NCBI GenBank assembly: GCA_006937955.1
Contig: SSNP01000008.1
Coordinates: 7,715,807-7,779,806 of the forward strand
From: Pachypanchax playfairii
Taxonomy: Eukaryota; Chordata; Actinopteri; Cyprinodontiformes; Aplocheilidae
Reading direction: 5' to 3'
Length of the DNA: 64,000 nt
Positions 24,401 to 39,400 of this stretch are shown one piece after another. The notes under the pieces are model-generated. The model did not search any database, had not been told where the DNA came from, and was given only the letters and a program-made list of their open reading frames with translations. Position numbers and translations under genes: made by a program. The first letter of the stretch is position 1; each line of letters starts with the position of its first letter.

Positions 24401-27400
24401 TGCTCTGCAAATGACTGTAGGAAAGAGCTACTGCACAGTTCTTTAGAAAACAATATTGACTGAATACAATATGAATATGCTAATCTTACATGTAGCATTA
24501 GCTTTGCTTAGATTCTGACTGACATGTCAGGAGATAATTCCTGACTAAATGTTAAGACAAACTCTTCATTACGTCAGTTTTTGAGTTTGAATGTTACTCA
24601 AATTGTATGAAATAAAAAATAAAAACAAAAGAAATTTCCTTCAATCTAATGAAAAAATAAATTAGAGACAGAAGCTGAAAAGGATACTGTTGTACAATTA
24701 GAACCAACCACACTAAAAGCTGAGGCTCCTTGTCCATTAGACCTTTTAGTAACCTCAAAGAAGCTGCTAAGGTTTCAGATGTACGGTGGCCTCTTTGGGC
24801 CAAACAGAGTCTCATCTGCTGAAGTGGTTAACCAAGGAGAAAGAACATCCGTGTTGACAAAATTGCAACTTGTTTTTTCATCTGTCTTGTACTTTTGGGA
24901 CACTGCTACAAAAGTTGAATGAAAACAGAATTAGATAAATACATGATATAAAAGTTAATATACACATTAGTTTGTTCCACTTTGGTTGTTTGATTTAAAT
25001 TTGCTGTGAAATACACTTATGGAGATTGTGTTGTCATAACAACTTGGACACAGTTGTGTTGATTTTGCTGAGCTTAAGAAAATCGTAATCTTCTTAATAA
25101 TGCTGACTTGTGTTTGCCTCGATTTCAGTGTAAAGATGTTGACTCTGTTTCGAGCTCCTCATTAGTTAATGCAGAAGGTTTGTTTGTTTCTTCTCTGACT
25201 TACTAGCATTAATAAACAACAAGAGCACATGGAAGGAACTGACTTTTTGATGAATTGGTCACATTCTGCATTTCATACTCCACTAAAAAAAAAAAAAAAG
25301 ATGACTTTCTCTCTTTTTCAACAGTATTTCCTGCAGCAGTAGTAATTACAGCTTAAATTAAAATAACACGATGCTGAAAATGTGTATTGTACATTCTCTT
25401 TTCTACATCTTAATGGATTATTTCCATATAGACTGGCATTTATATCTCCCTAAAAGTTTATATGAATTAATGGCAACAAATAAAAAACAGGAAATAGAAG
25501 AAACATTTTGAAGCCAATCTTAAAGCCAGAAAAAGAGCGTACACAATATTGTTTTCTAGTGATGGATGCTGTTGCCGTGTATCGTCGTGGTACCAAAACA
25601 AACTCTCTGACGCACAGGATGAATGAGCTCACTAACTGAAAACTGTACCATATCTGCAGCTTTGCATATGCACAGTAGGCTTTACAACAGCAATAACTCA
25701 ATGAAACTAGATGCAGCTCAAGACTTTATAGTATTTAATTACTGTTTTGTTTGTTTAGATTCCCAGGCAAATGAATTACCCCACAGCTCAGCCTTTAAAT
25801 GGAGTAGTTTCTGATCAGTCCCACACTGGACCGTATACAAGCTGAGCTACAGCACCAGTTTTTCAGTAAAATTAATTTGATATCTCATGCCTTGGAGCAT
25901 CTCTTCAGTTAATCAAATCAGTTAAATCCCTTTATGGTCTTATTGTGGCCACAATAAAAAGAAAATAGAAATAACTGGAAATGCATGTTTGCAAAAAAAG
26001 TAAATAGAATTATTGTCTGGACTGAAAAATATAAAGTGAAAGGAGAAACAAAACAAGGCAGATCACAATAATCTAAGGACCCCGTGAGGCCTCGTGTTCC
26101 CAGTCTGAGTTTAATATGCTTATAAGTACTGTTGCAACTCTTGTACAACCTTTGAAGAGAGGAAGCATCTAATTTTATCTCAGGCAAATGTCAGACCTTG
26201 CTTTTCATTCCTAGTATGTAAACCCCACAGTTATGTGGAGACCAGTGAATCAAATTAAAAGGACTTTATTTCCGATATATGAAAATAACTTCCAGTAGTT
26301 CATATCTGTTTCTGTAAAAAAAAAAAACAATCAACAACATTTTATTGAAACTCTTATTGGATGCATCAGTGTTACAGTAAATTACAGGAAAGCATTACTT
26401 ATTCTTTTATACTGAAACAAATCATAGAAGTATAGTACTTAAAATACAATTTATTTTTATATTATGCAACCAGTTTTTCTTATAAACCTTTGAAGGGGTC
26501 TTAATCGTTCTTTAGACTCTCTGAATCTCTATGAATGCTTGTCTTTGGATTTCGGCTGCTTCTTTTGTCATGTTTTGTTGAAGATTTTTTCTCCAAGTCT
26601 CAACTCTGATCTTTAAATCTTTCAGGTAAAATGAAGTTCTACAGATGAACCAGTGTTTTGTTGAACTCTAACATACAACTCCATTTAGTATCAGCTCTTT
26701 AGGCACTTTGTTACAATCAGCCAGTCACAAAGACCCAATATGTTCCCATTTATTTAGCTGAATCTACAAAAAACAACAAAACACCTGGTATTATTTTAAA
26801 ATTGCCTATAGGACATTACTTGAACTCTGTTGTGCAGCATCTTTATGTGGAGATTATTGACAGTAGACTGAGTGTGTTTCTTGATTCCTGTGGTCTTCCA
26901 GGAAAGGAAAAACATCATGACTAGAGTAGCAGAAAGAAACCAGCTGGAGGGCAACTGTGTGAGTGAGCTGCATTGGATTTACAGCATCTGCTTGCAGGAG
27001 AGGACGTCACATCTATTTCAACCGTATCTGACCAGGAGATGATGCAGACAAAAGTACTGCAAACTGTATTTATAGGAACTGAACACCCCATTTAGAAGTT
27101 AATCCAACTTACAAACTCTTTAGTTTTCTTTTTATGTTTGTTTTGTATTTTGCACATTTGATAGAACTGAAATGTTTTCTCTCAACAGGGATTGGTTAGT
27201 ACCTCCACATATTCACATCATCTATTTAACTCCTCTCATTAACGGTCAGTGATAAGTATTTGCCTCTAATTGTGGAGGATTTTGACTCTGTCACCACCCT
27301 GTAGATCCAAATCCTGTTCCTCTTCATGCCTTCTTAGGCCCTAATTAATTGGATCAAGCGAATGCCACTAAACATTTGACAGTCTCTGTGAGTGATAACA

Positions 27401-30400
27401 GTGAAACCAGAGACACTTTCCTATGCATATGCCTCAGGAGAAGAAGCACTCCAAATTAGGTCCATTGACTCTCTGCCACACACGTCCCGAGGGATTCAAC
27501 CCTGCCGCTGTGATAAGAAGCTTGGGGGTGGGGGTGTGCATGCTTTGAAAGCTGGAGTGGGTTTGAAGTTTTTTCTGTTTTTTTCTTTTTGTAGTGTCAT
27601 GTTATAACATACAGTAGGACTTCTTGTTGTTTTCATTAAAGGAGATATTGTTGTATAAACTGAATTTATAGAAATTATAATCTATGAAACTTAAAATCAA
27701 TCTTTAATTAAACCTATCTGTTTATTTTCTTAATATTTGATTTAAATTTAGTTAACAGTAACATTCTCTCAAAGGTTAACATAAAAAGATGTCTGCAGCA
27801 TTTGCATCAAACCTTTTCCTGGTATGTTTCACTTAGATTTACAGTGGACGTGTATTTGAAGTGGAAAAAAAAACGAAAAAGTTTGGTTTCAGCCTTATTT
27901 CTTCTAATCTGCACATTGTTTCCCACTTACTCTTTTAAATACATGTATATTTATACAACCATCACATTTCCAACAGAAAATCTTTTACTCTGTAGACATT
28001 CAAACTGTCTGAACTAAATTATCAGCATATTCTTTTAAATGTCACACAGATATGTGAACATATTTTTAATATTCAGAGAACTTCAGGTATATGCAGCATA
28101 ACTTTTTAATGTTTTTGTTTAACTATAACTGGGTTGATATCATCTGATTTCAGAGTTAATAAAATATAGAAACACGTGTTTCCTGTTTGATAAAGATCGG
28201 TTTAGTTTATAAAAGCTTGAGGTCGTGATCTAATGCAAGAATGTATAAAATTTCTTCTTTTTGTTGCCAAGTGTGGTTCACAGAGGTTAGACTGGCTGCA
28301 AGATCTTAGCTAAAAGTTTCCTGCAATATTGTTACTGCTCTTAGGACGTTGATCCATTGCTCTGCACTTCACATGGTTTGCATCATTATAAAACACAGCT
28401 TGATATGTCTTACAGAATCCCTCATTTGAGCTATCAAAGAGAAAGGAGACTTTTTAATAAGATGGGAGTAAGAGAGAAAAGAAGAATAAGGACAAAGGTG
28501 TCTGGATGGCTACGTTTGAACACGTCCTTCAAACTGGTTAGAGCACCTGTTCAGGGTTACAAAAAAAAAGAAGGCGGCGGCATGTGATGATGTGCAAAGT
28601 GTGATGTCAGTTATGCTGATGTTGCTGATTACAGTGTCAAAAACATGGACTCAAACAAACAGTATTTGTATTAGATCATTACAGTCTACATTTGAACGAG
28701 AAAATGATCCCACATTAAAGATTTGTGAATAATCCAAAGTGATGTAAATTTATATGCAAGTGATTCTCCTCTTATTTGTAAAACTAATTAGAGAAAATTG
28801 GTTTATAGCATTAAAGACTGTTGATTTTACTAAAATCATAACAAAACAAGGAGAAAAGACACACCAGAAACTGCTTACCATTTTCACTGTGACTAAATGT
28901 ATCCCTAATATTCATGACTCGTTTTGTTCAGCTATAAATAATTCTGATATCATGGATCAGAGACATCTCTGTGTAAATTGTATGCCAACAAGTATTCCCA
29001 TTCAAAATGCATCCATTTTCCACTCATTCAGGTTATTTACCCTTTTTTTTTTTTGAAATGGTAAAAGCCAGAAACTATTACCTAAAGTGCTCTGAGTCAC
29101 ATTCTCTCAAATCATGTATGCTGCCTTTACATTATACACAAATAATATATAATTAGACACCATGTCATTTCCCACTGTTAGTGTTTCTGTGGCTGTGGTT
29201 TGAAAGTAAAGTGCACTCCGACCTTCCAGGTGAAAATACCTTTTCTCTAATACATAATTCAGCACACAGATTCACAACAATCTTTATGCAACATTTAGTT
29301 ATTATCAAGCTTTCCTTGAGTCAAGACTTTTAGGATGACTGCTTTTTATTATGCATGCAAATAATCACCTTTATGAGAACATATACCTTTATTTTTTTCT
29401 GCAGATTAACACACTGGGAGACCTTGAACAGATTGTTGGGAGGTGACACACGTTGCATTCAGTATCAGGAAGCCTTGACATTTTTGGTATTCAGGGACAA
29501 AGAAAAGGAAAGAAAGCAATCTATGTGATTATCATACAAATGGTAATGCAGCACGTACTTTAAATGAACAGCTTTTCCTACAGTTGCTGAATACCTTTAC
29601 GAGCCAGACCCATATAATTTGACTTCATCTGCTTCCACAAAGTATTTTTCTCCTGCATTCACTAAAATATATTATGTACTGGAGACACACCTCTGACAAG
29701 AGGATATTCAAGTTACAATGGCACAGTTCATTTAGGACGGCTGTCAAGTTAATCTTTGTCTATCAGCCTTAAGTCAGACATTTTTTTTTTTCAGTTATGT
29801 GCTCTTCATCACTAAAGATATTCATTCCATTTCAGCTTCACCTCATGTCCCTGTCACTGCTTTTAGGTCTCATTTTTTCTAACCCACAATTACATGTTTT
29901 CCATTCCGTTCTAGAATCCCTACCTTTATTTTTCTGTCATGTTCTTTTAGACATCAAATGGTTTCAATTACTTTTCAAAGCTTGTATCACCAAACCAATG
30001 TTCATCATTGAAAAGCCAGTTCACTATCTGTCTCAGACATGAAGAAGGTCCGTTGATTTAAAAAAAATGTTTCTCCCAATCTTAAATCATGATTTCAGTT
30101 TTTTTAAATAAAAAAGAAACCTATTTTTTTTTTTTACATAGACACTTTACTAAAGATAATATTTCACTTTTAGTCATTAACTATTGTAGAATTGTTTCTG
30201 GGAACTATATACATTTTTTTTCTATAAGCTGGGTATGGAAGAAGCTGTGGAACATATAATATTAATGAGCCGCAACTTCTGTTATTATTAGGTTGGCGCC
30301 ATCTGAGATTCATCAGACTTTGAGAGAAATGCTTTCCTGTTTGAGCTGAATGAATATAAAACATGACTAAATGTTTTCCTCCAGAGATAAATCCAAACTA

Positions 30401-33400
30401 ATTCTGAAGCTGAATTCTTTATATGGTGCATTTTACTTTCAAACCCATTTAGAAATACTCTACAGTTTCTTTTGTTAAATCTGATGCTTACATTTATCAT
30501 TTTACTCAAAAAAGTTTGTTCATTTTCCTTTTTTGTTCCAAGAGCTAAATGTTTTCTTTCAGAAAATTTAAAGTGATTTCATCAACAATAGAAAACGTTG
30601 CAGCTCTGCAGCAACTAAAGTAGCTCTTTTTGCTTTGCCGCTTCACCTAGAAAGAGACCAAAGGGGTAAAAAAAGAAAGAAACTGCAGGGGAGCCTTTCA
30701 AACAGAGGGAACACATCTGTAAAAGACATCAGAAGATAATGATGTGGTGTGGTGATTCAGAAGAGACATCGCTACAACTATTCTCTCTGTAACTATCACT
30801 TACTGGAGAAATCACTCGATTTATTTATTTATTTTATCTGTAACAGTTCACTTCCTTCTCTGGACAGATGACATACTGATATTATTTCCATCATGAACTC
30901 TAATTACCCATGATTCATTTAAATGTTCAAGTAAAGAAAACTCTTCAAATATTTCTAACGTTTTTTCAAAATTGATGGCTGATTGTAACAAACTGGTTTA
31001 AACTGCATGGTCAGCCTTAAAGATATTTTTGTGTCTCATCTTGGTTTTTGTATTTATATTGTTGCTGCTCTCGCGTCCACGCACGTGTGTCTGGCGTGTC
31101 TGTTCTGTTGTGTCACAGTGGATCACAGTGGATCCGCTCTACAAGTATAACTCGGTTTGTTTGAGTGTTTTGTTCTCTGGTTCGTTTGTGGCTTTTACAC
31201 TAATATATTGTAATTGCGTTAATACATCATTTCTAATTATCTGTTATCAATATCAAACACTGCTACCCGTGTCTATAGTCCAAATGACCATCGATGGATA
31301 AATGCACACAACACTTATATGCACAAAACTNNNNNNNNNNNNNNNNNNNNNNNNNNNNNNNNNNNNNNNNNNNNNNNNNNNNNNNNNNNNNNNNNNNNNN
31401 NNNNNNNNNNNNNNNNNNNNNNNNNNNNNNNNNNNNNNNNNNNNNNNNNNNNNNNNNNNNNNNNNNNNNNNNNNNNNNNNNNNNNNNNNNNNNNNNNNNN
31501 NNNNNNNNNNNNNNNNNNNNNNNNNNNNNNNNNNNNNNNNNNNNNNNNNNNNNNNNNNNNNNNNNNNNNNNNNNNNNNNNNNNNNNNNNNNNNNNNNNNN
31601 NNNNNNNNNNNNNNNNNNNNNNNNNNNNNNNNNNNNNNNNNNNNNNNNTTGGATTCTGTTCACTTTAAATGTTGTAGATGGTGGGATCTTCAAAGTCTTC
31701 ATTATGATATGTCAAGGAATATTTTTCTCAAATTGTTCTACAATAATTAGATGCAGTTTGTCTTAGAATGGTGAACATCTGCCCAGTTTTAGATCTGAAA
31801 TGTTCCTTTTATATTCAGTCAAGTTACTGATCTGTTGCCACTAATTAGATGTCAAAATGTTCCTCCAATTGTTTTTGAATTGTTCCAATTACATTTCAAT
31901 CCTTTTATTTCTCCTGTTCCAGTTTTTTGAGATGCCATCAAATTCTAAATTAAGTAATATTTCTATGAAATAGTAAAAACATCAGTTTAAACATCTGACA
32001 TGTTGTTTATGTTCTGTGAGGAATAAAAGCTGTATTTTTTTTTTCAATTTTTTGTATCATTACATTCTCTTTTTATTTACGTTTTACATATCGTCCCGAC
32101 TTTTTTGGAATGAGGGTTATAAATTATGCTAAGTTGAAGTTGTTAAGTGGAAACATAACAATTAACTGATTCACAACAAGCTCAACATCACAGCAGCTTG
32201 TATGCATGTGTGAGAGTTGGTATTGTGTGCAGACTGTACAATGTTCTGTTGAACAGTGAATATGAGTCAGATGTGACTTTGTAAAACTGGACCTTAGCAG
32301 TGCTCCACCATGTGCTTTGGAACTGTAAATAATCCACATGTTTATTCAAATATAGAGGGGAAGTGAGATCTAATGAGGAGAAGTCACTTGAGGCAGACTA
32401 CCACCAGATGTGAACTGATGTACTTACAGAAGTCCATCTGTAGAGAGATTACCCAAAGTGCATGTTAATGCCAGGTTTCAGGAAGTTCCTAAGTGTTTCT
32501 TACAGTAACTTTTGTTGGAGGCTGTATTTAATTTGTGTGTCTTAACTACATAGAAGTTAGAGGAGACAGAAATTTGTAGCACAAATAAAAAAGCAGAAAT
32601 GATAATGCAATTAAAGCAACAGTCATGTACTTGTCATCTTTTAGTTACTGAGCATATTATTACATTCATGTTCTTTTGTCCTGTACATACACAGTTTATT
32701 GGACTGAATACTTTGTTTTATCGTCATTTTTACAGACAAATCGCCAATGTGTTTGTTGAAGCTACTCATGAAATTCTACTTTAGCTTTGATTTGTGGTTT
32801 GCCTTGCAAGGCATAATCCAGACAGTTTGTCTGTAAGTATGAATTTCAGGGCTGAAATTAATTAGGACATTGTTAAGGTTTATTGCCAGTGGATGTGAAA
32901 TTGAAGTGAATGAAAGAGAAATTTGAAATCATCTCATACAAAGTACTTTTGCTCCACAAGCTGAGACAGAAATGGGTTTCTACTGGTGTAATGGATGGCT
33001 ATATCTGTCAGTTACTGGTTCTGCTTGAAAAATAACATTGTCAACAGAAAATTCATATGTGAGAAAAAGGCCAATTTTTGCTAGTTTTGCTAGTAAAACT
33101 GTCATAAAATATGTTGTCATATCTCTTTGTATCATGACAACATATTGGATACAATATTGAGTTGGTCAAACATTGTCTAAATTTATAGGGTTGTCTTATT
33201 ATGATTTATAAAGTAGAGATAGAAAAATATCTGAAGGCTCCATCCAATGACTGTTGTTGTATTACAGGATCTGATTGTTGTTTTTATTTACCCTCATGCA
33301 TTCTTTCCAAAATCCCTTCAAATATCTTAGAGCCTGAAAATAATATTTAACCATGGCCAGATGATAAAAGAAATATGACTGTATAAGAATTACAGTGACA

Positions 33401-36400
33401 AGTGTAATATCTTAATTTCTATAGCCAAATCTTTTACTGGCTGTATAATTATCTTCCTTTTGTTCTCTTGGCCTTTTGGTGTTCCATCCCTCTGCAACCT
33501 TTCATTTAGGTTGTGTTACCGAGCTACAGCAGATCACTGTGTCTTCCTCATGGGCCCGAATGATGGAGTCCTCTGCTCCAGAGTGTAAAATAACAGGATC
33601 ATGCCTTGTCACGGTGACCCATATTTCACATTTTGCAGCCATAATGCAATTTCTAGGTGCATGGATATTTCTCAGTTTCTTTCTAAAAGAATTTTGATTA
33701 GATATGTGAGGACATCAATCATGCACCAAAGCAGTTCTGCTTTGTAAAATTATACAACACATTTAAATAGTACCCCCCTTCCCTCTAGGGTAAACTATTA
33801 CTGTGCATTAGCTCTAGAATTTATCAGGATGTATATAAGAGATACAAAATAGAGTTAAAATATTACCTTATTTGTTGAAAGAGTAACTGTTTCAATCAGA
33901 CATATTCATTGAGAATCTTATGATTTTGCTTGTGCGGTTCTGCTAAAGGAAAGATTTTCTTTTCTAATCATGCTTTTTATATATAATTCAGTCACTAATT
34001 GGTTGAGGATATGTTTTCTCGTAGTGGTTAAACCAATGCTTAAAACTATAAAACATGAGTCTTTGCTTTACTTTTAAAGTAAGGGCTCTATCCTGTGGTA
34101 GCTAGCTGAGCTGTAATGCTAATGTTAGCAGTAAAGACAAATACAGATTTATTCTTATCTGCAGTGATGGTTAGGGGTGATACTGGGTGGGTGAACTAAA
34201 GTACATTTAAAAATCCTATTGATTGTGTTTATACAATAGAAACGCTGTATCAGATACAGAAAAACAAGCTTTGAAATCAATTTTATGCTTTTTTTTCCTC
34301 ACAGTGATATTTACAACAACAGTGGCAAAGAGGCTTCAAACACAAAGCCTACAAGAATACCAGAAAATCTTCAACTGATTTGTGATCATAACTGCTTTGC
34401 AAAACAAGTTAGAAACCACATTAATAACAGACAGGCAATACTGAACAGCTCAAGAAAACACAGGATGTTTTTAGAAGCTCTTACCTCATTTAAAGAGAAT
34501 TTCACACTGACAACTTGAAAAAATAGATTCAGTGACCAGATGTTCAATGTATCACCAGAAGGCACCATTTCCTTTTACACCTGAACTTCTCTGTTTTTAT
34601 TTAACCCAGGTCACACACACGTTTCCTTTTTGTGGTTGTTATTTTCTTGTAAATACCATTTGGTGTATTTGCCCCAAGATTATTTATTTTATTTTGTTTT
34701 TCTTCCAAAAAAAGAATGAGAAAGGGAACAATCCACCTTAATATTGTAAATGTCTTTCTATTTCAATCTGCACATACCAGCTCGAAGGGCCTGGATCTTT
34801 ACATCCACTATTCACACAGCAGACAGGTCTAGGTCAAATCTGGCTTCAAGCCAGCACTGCTGACTGACTGTTAGCATGATGAGCGGTATGTCAGCTGGAT
34901 GTAAGCCAGATCTGGTAATAATGGCATTGTTTACCAAAGAGCTTTCATTCTTTAAGGTGTTTGGGTCAATTGTGATATGTTGTGTGAACCAGATCTGGGC
35001 CACAATTTTGCTTCATAGGTGTTGCTCACTAAAGTCCTAAACTTTGGGATGAACAAAATGATGAAAAAGATGACTAAATATCAGAAAAATTGATGAGATT
35101 TGGCACATCACTAAATGCAATAAAAAAATAACACATTTTTATATCAGCTTAAAGCTGCAATCTGGAGTTTCTTCTCAGAGAGCACAGGTGGAAAAAATGT
35201 TGCACCTTTAAGTCCCGCCCCTCTGAGTCCATGATACAGTACGATAGCAATGTGATAGCAAAGCGTTGGCTGTAATATGTATGATGGACACTTCATGGGT
35301 AAGTTACATTTATACAAATTATATGTTTATTTATTTTAATTGTTTCAGTTTCATGTGTCTTTGCAGCTTGTAAACAACTCGTAAACGCCGACTGTAGTTC
35401 TTCCCGATAGGTGCACGCTTGGTTGATTGACAGGTGTACCATGCGGATGTAGCATGCTATTGGCTAATGCTGGGTGGCGCTCAGTGAAAAATAAAAGTGC
35501 CCACATGGGGAGGGGCTTTGAGAAAGAAAAAAAATATTAGGCTACGTGTTTCATACATTATATTTCATTATATTTCAGAACCGGATCAGACTGTCACTTT
35601 TATGTAATTTCAAAAAATCTTAAATAACTAAAGGGGGAAAACTCTGGATTGCAGCTTCAATGGTGCTATTTTTATTTTATCCTTTGCATTAGGGCTAATA
35701 TTTCTTTTAGCAGATTGAAACATTTTGGTTTTATTTTATTTTAATGAAGTTTATAGTATCTATTAAGCAGGATGTCTTGCTATTACTTTGAGCCATCACA
35801 AGGGGACCTGCAGTATTTCCCCTTTCCCGTGTGGATATAAGACATCCTTTAACACGTGTTTGAAAGCCTATAAATCCTTATGAAAAAAGTTTTATTAAAA
35901 CTCAAGAGAACAGTCATCGTTCGCTAATATGTTTGCCAACCTTTGAAGAAATAAAATAATTTAGAGGGTTGAGTCTTTTTATATTATCAACATTTATCTT
36001 TGATATTCATTAAAAATCAGAATCTGAGAGTCCTGATATAATGGCTTGAACAAGAAATACATACAATTTTTGCTACTGATCTGAAAGTAAAATACAAGAA
36101 TGAGTTGAAAATGAAAAAGATAGCTTCAAACACAGTCTGCTGCTTTGCTGCTGGTCATTCATTTTTACAAGGAAAACAAGTAAAAGCAATCAGTTGAGAG
36201 GCCCAATCTCAAGATTCATTTGTGAGCTTGTCTCATTGCGGATGTTTTTGCTACACTTCTCAAGGACTAGGGGCATTCTGGGAGCCCGGGCAGCTCAGAG
36301 GACAGAGAGCTGTTAGGTACTCTCATCAGTAATAGTTCCAATCAATCAAAGTACTGGAATGCATAGCCCCTCCTCTGTCAGGTAAAGACTCTCAAGTGGC

Positions 36401-39400
36401 AGCAACAGCTGGAAGGTATTACATTGCTGCTGGATCACATCTGACAGAATACTAACTGCTAACACTTCATCTGAGAGTCGAGGCAAAGCAAACCATTGTT
36501 GCTTTTTAAAGAGTTTCATCTCTCTTTACAATCTGAAGAGGGAAAATTATATGGACTGTTAAGTTGGTCATGATGTTTTTAGCCTCCATTTTTATATCTC
36601 ACTACATTATCAAAAACAGTAATATTTTAAATAGGTTGGACATCTCTCTAATACTTTTTTCCTTAAACACTGATTCTTCAACATATAGCTCAATATACAT
36701 CTCAGTGTCACAGGGAAAAAAGTTGATGATAGACTTGAAGCAGATGTTTATTTCATTTTAGACACTAAGTGCAGTTAGGATAATGGTAGTAAACACTAAT
36801 ACTTTTAAACTGTTTCTGAGTAAGTTGTACTCACAGAGCAGTCTCAGTTGTACGTCTCATTTAATTGATCTTGGTTGAATAGATGTTTACTAGCAGTTTA
36901 TTAAATGTTAGACCTGTTCACCATTTTTGGATTTACAATTTTTAACATCACTATTAGAAGAAGCAAATCCTTCTTAACTCTTTCATGCATGAATCATAAT
37001 ATCCTCAGGGAAGATTTTTGTTTCTTAAGAATTATTATTTATTTTTAGGCATAAATTTTTTTTAAACTTTTCTTTCCTTTATGTTTTTTAACACACACTT
37101 TTCAAAAATGTTTTTTTTACGTGTACTCAGGTGGAAAATATACATTTTAAATATGAAACAGGCATTTGACAAACACATGTAGATTATTATAGAATTGTGA
37201 CATTTTTACAATATTATAAGATTATACAAAAACTAAGAGTGGGTTTAATTTAATATACAATTATTACATTAAAGTTCACTTTCAATATGCTTTAGGAAAT
37301 CCTTATAATACCTATATTTTACAATAATAAGTTCAACCACAGTTGTTTTTACTTGTGAGATTATTAAACAGAAAACATATCCAATAAAAACATAAAGTCA
37401 GGAAATAGATGGCACACTAAAGAACCGCAGCTCTAAACTGATTTTCATTTTCTGAGATGTAATTTTATGCTATAAAAAGGTCAAATGTAGATAATGAAGT
37501 CAGTTAATATAATACTGTAAAATCTAGTTTAAACAATTTTGCCATACTGGTAATTCTGAGATGTTATAACTCATGATGACAAGACTGGGGGCTGTTTACG
37601 AGGCTTTTTGATGTTATTAAAATCAAAATATAAATGGTAGACATGTTGCTCTGTGACATCAGTGCTGTCTGTAGTTTTGTGTTCTGCACCTTATTTCTGA
37701 TAAGGTTTATTATGCGTATACACTGGCAGGCACAGGTTTTGCTCAGACTGCAGACACTTTCCCATCAGAAGAACAACATGATATGCCACACTTGTTTCCG
37801 CTGGAGGCAAAGGATCATATGATGATAAGTTAATTGCAGTCATTACAGTTGATTCACCCACAGCGTCACCATTTCCACAAGAAGATAAAGCATTTTCTTT
37901 GTTGCATGACATTGAACTTGTACTTGACAAACCATCACTCTGACATACAAACACATCCACGCACAGATACACACATACAAATATTTAAATTTTTTCTGTT
38001 TTGCCCCTAAGTAATTACGGCTCTTATTTTACTCACATCTGAGAAAAGTTACGGAATTAAACTTTTTTCATGTTAGATGGAAACTGCTCTGCATTTCAAA
38101 AGAACCCTTTTAGGATTTTCTTTTTGTGTCAACAGTAACAAGTCTGTGACTTCCATGTAAATGACAGAAGCTGCCTGTTTGGTTGGCACTAAAATATTCT
38201 CTGTAGGAAAATAAGGTGCAAAACAATGCTTGAAAAATCATTCAGTCTAATTGGCAGTTCTGAATCTGTAAAATATCAATAATTCCATTAAATAAAAGAC
38301 TAGGGACATCAGCTGCAGGATTAGGTTGCTGTTATTTATTTCAGAGGATTGTTACCAAAAAAACTAAAATTTGATTCATATCAATCACTAAAGAAAGAAT
38401 CAAACTCCATCACAAATATTACTAGTTTGATTTTCCTTATTTAATCTTAACTCTGTGACATATTTTGTTTTTGTTTTGTCCCACTTAATGACAAATAAAA
38501 TGGAACAGTAATTATGTTGCATACAAAATTATTTTGTTTCAAACCCAAATGTCTAAAATGATTCAATACATTAGAACATCTGACAATAACAAGGGTTCAA
38601 GATTAGGAAACAAATGCTCCAATAGGATCCTGTATTGGGATCTAAGTAAAATTTGTTGGAAGTACTTTTGTTTTTTGATTATTTTAAAGAGACACATCTG
38701 GATGCAACAAAACTACTGAAAATTAACAACTTTTAAGTTAAGATTTAACATACATAAATTTTCCAACATGTAGAATTGAATGAATATTAAAATGTGCATA
38801 CACAAAAAAATATACATCCACTACACTTGGCCTATAAAATTTCTTCTTTTCAGTCAGAATGAGATGAAGTATGGAAAAGTTTGAGCTCATAAACTGAGTT
38901 CACTGGTTGGATTAAATCACAGCTGATCTGATTGGGTTGAGTGACATAATCTTCTTATAATACCTCCAGCAGTTTTGCTTCACTGTAAGTCTTTACTCTT
39001 CCCCGGTGGCAGTGATAACCCTTCAAACTGCCAGTGATATGATTTAATGTGGCTTTAACTGACAGGACTTATAGCCCGAGTCCTGTTCAAGCTGTTGTTG
39101 ATTAACGTCGATAAATGTCTTTAAGTCCTTAACAACCCTCTTTACTGCAAACATTTTCACATCAAGATTAAAATCCACACAGATTTTTATTATTGTATCA
39201 CATAAATAACAACTGCATTCAGAGTCAGGTTTTTACTAGTCAGGTCATATTTCCAATAGGCAAACAAACCTTAATGCTGGGGAACCTTTGCGACTGCACT
39301 TGTCTGTTTTACAGCATCGAGCCCTCGGATCAAACTGACATTGATGCTCACTTGAAGCAGCAGTTCGAGTCATGAATAACAACTATGTTCTTTGTCTCAT

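Noticed and set aside
31253..31766. Several long frames across 31331-31648
   Set aside because: They exist only because the gap bases are translated as unknown residues.
37691..37972. 93-codon minus-strand frame
   Set aside because: No motif, no splice context, and the + strand is also open for short stretches. Chance frame.
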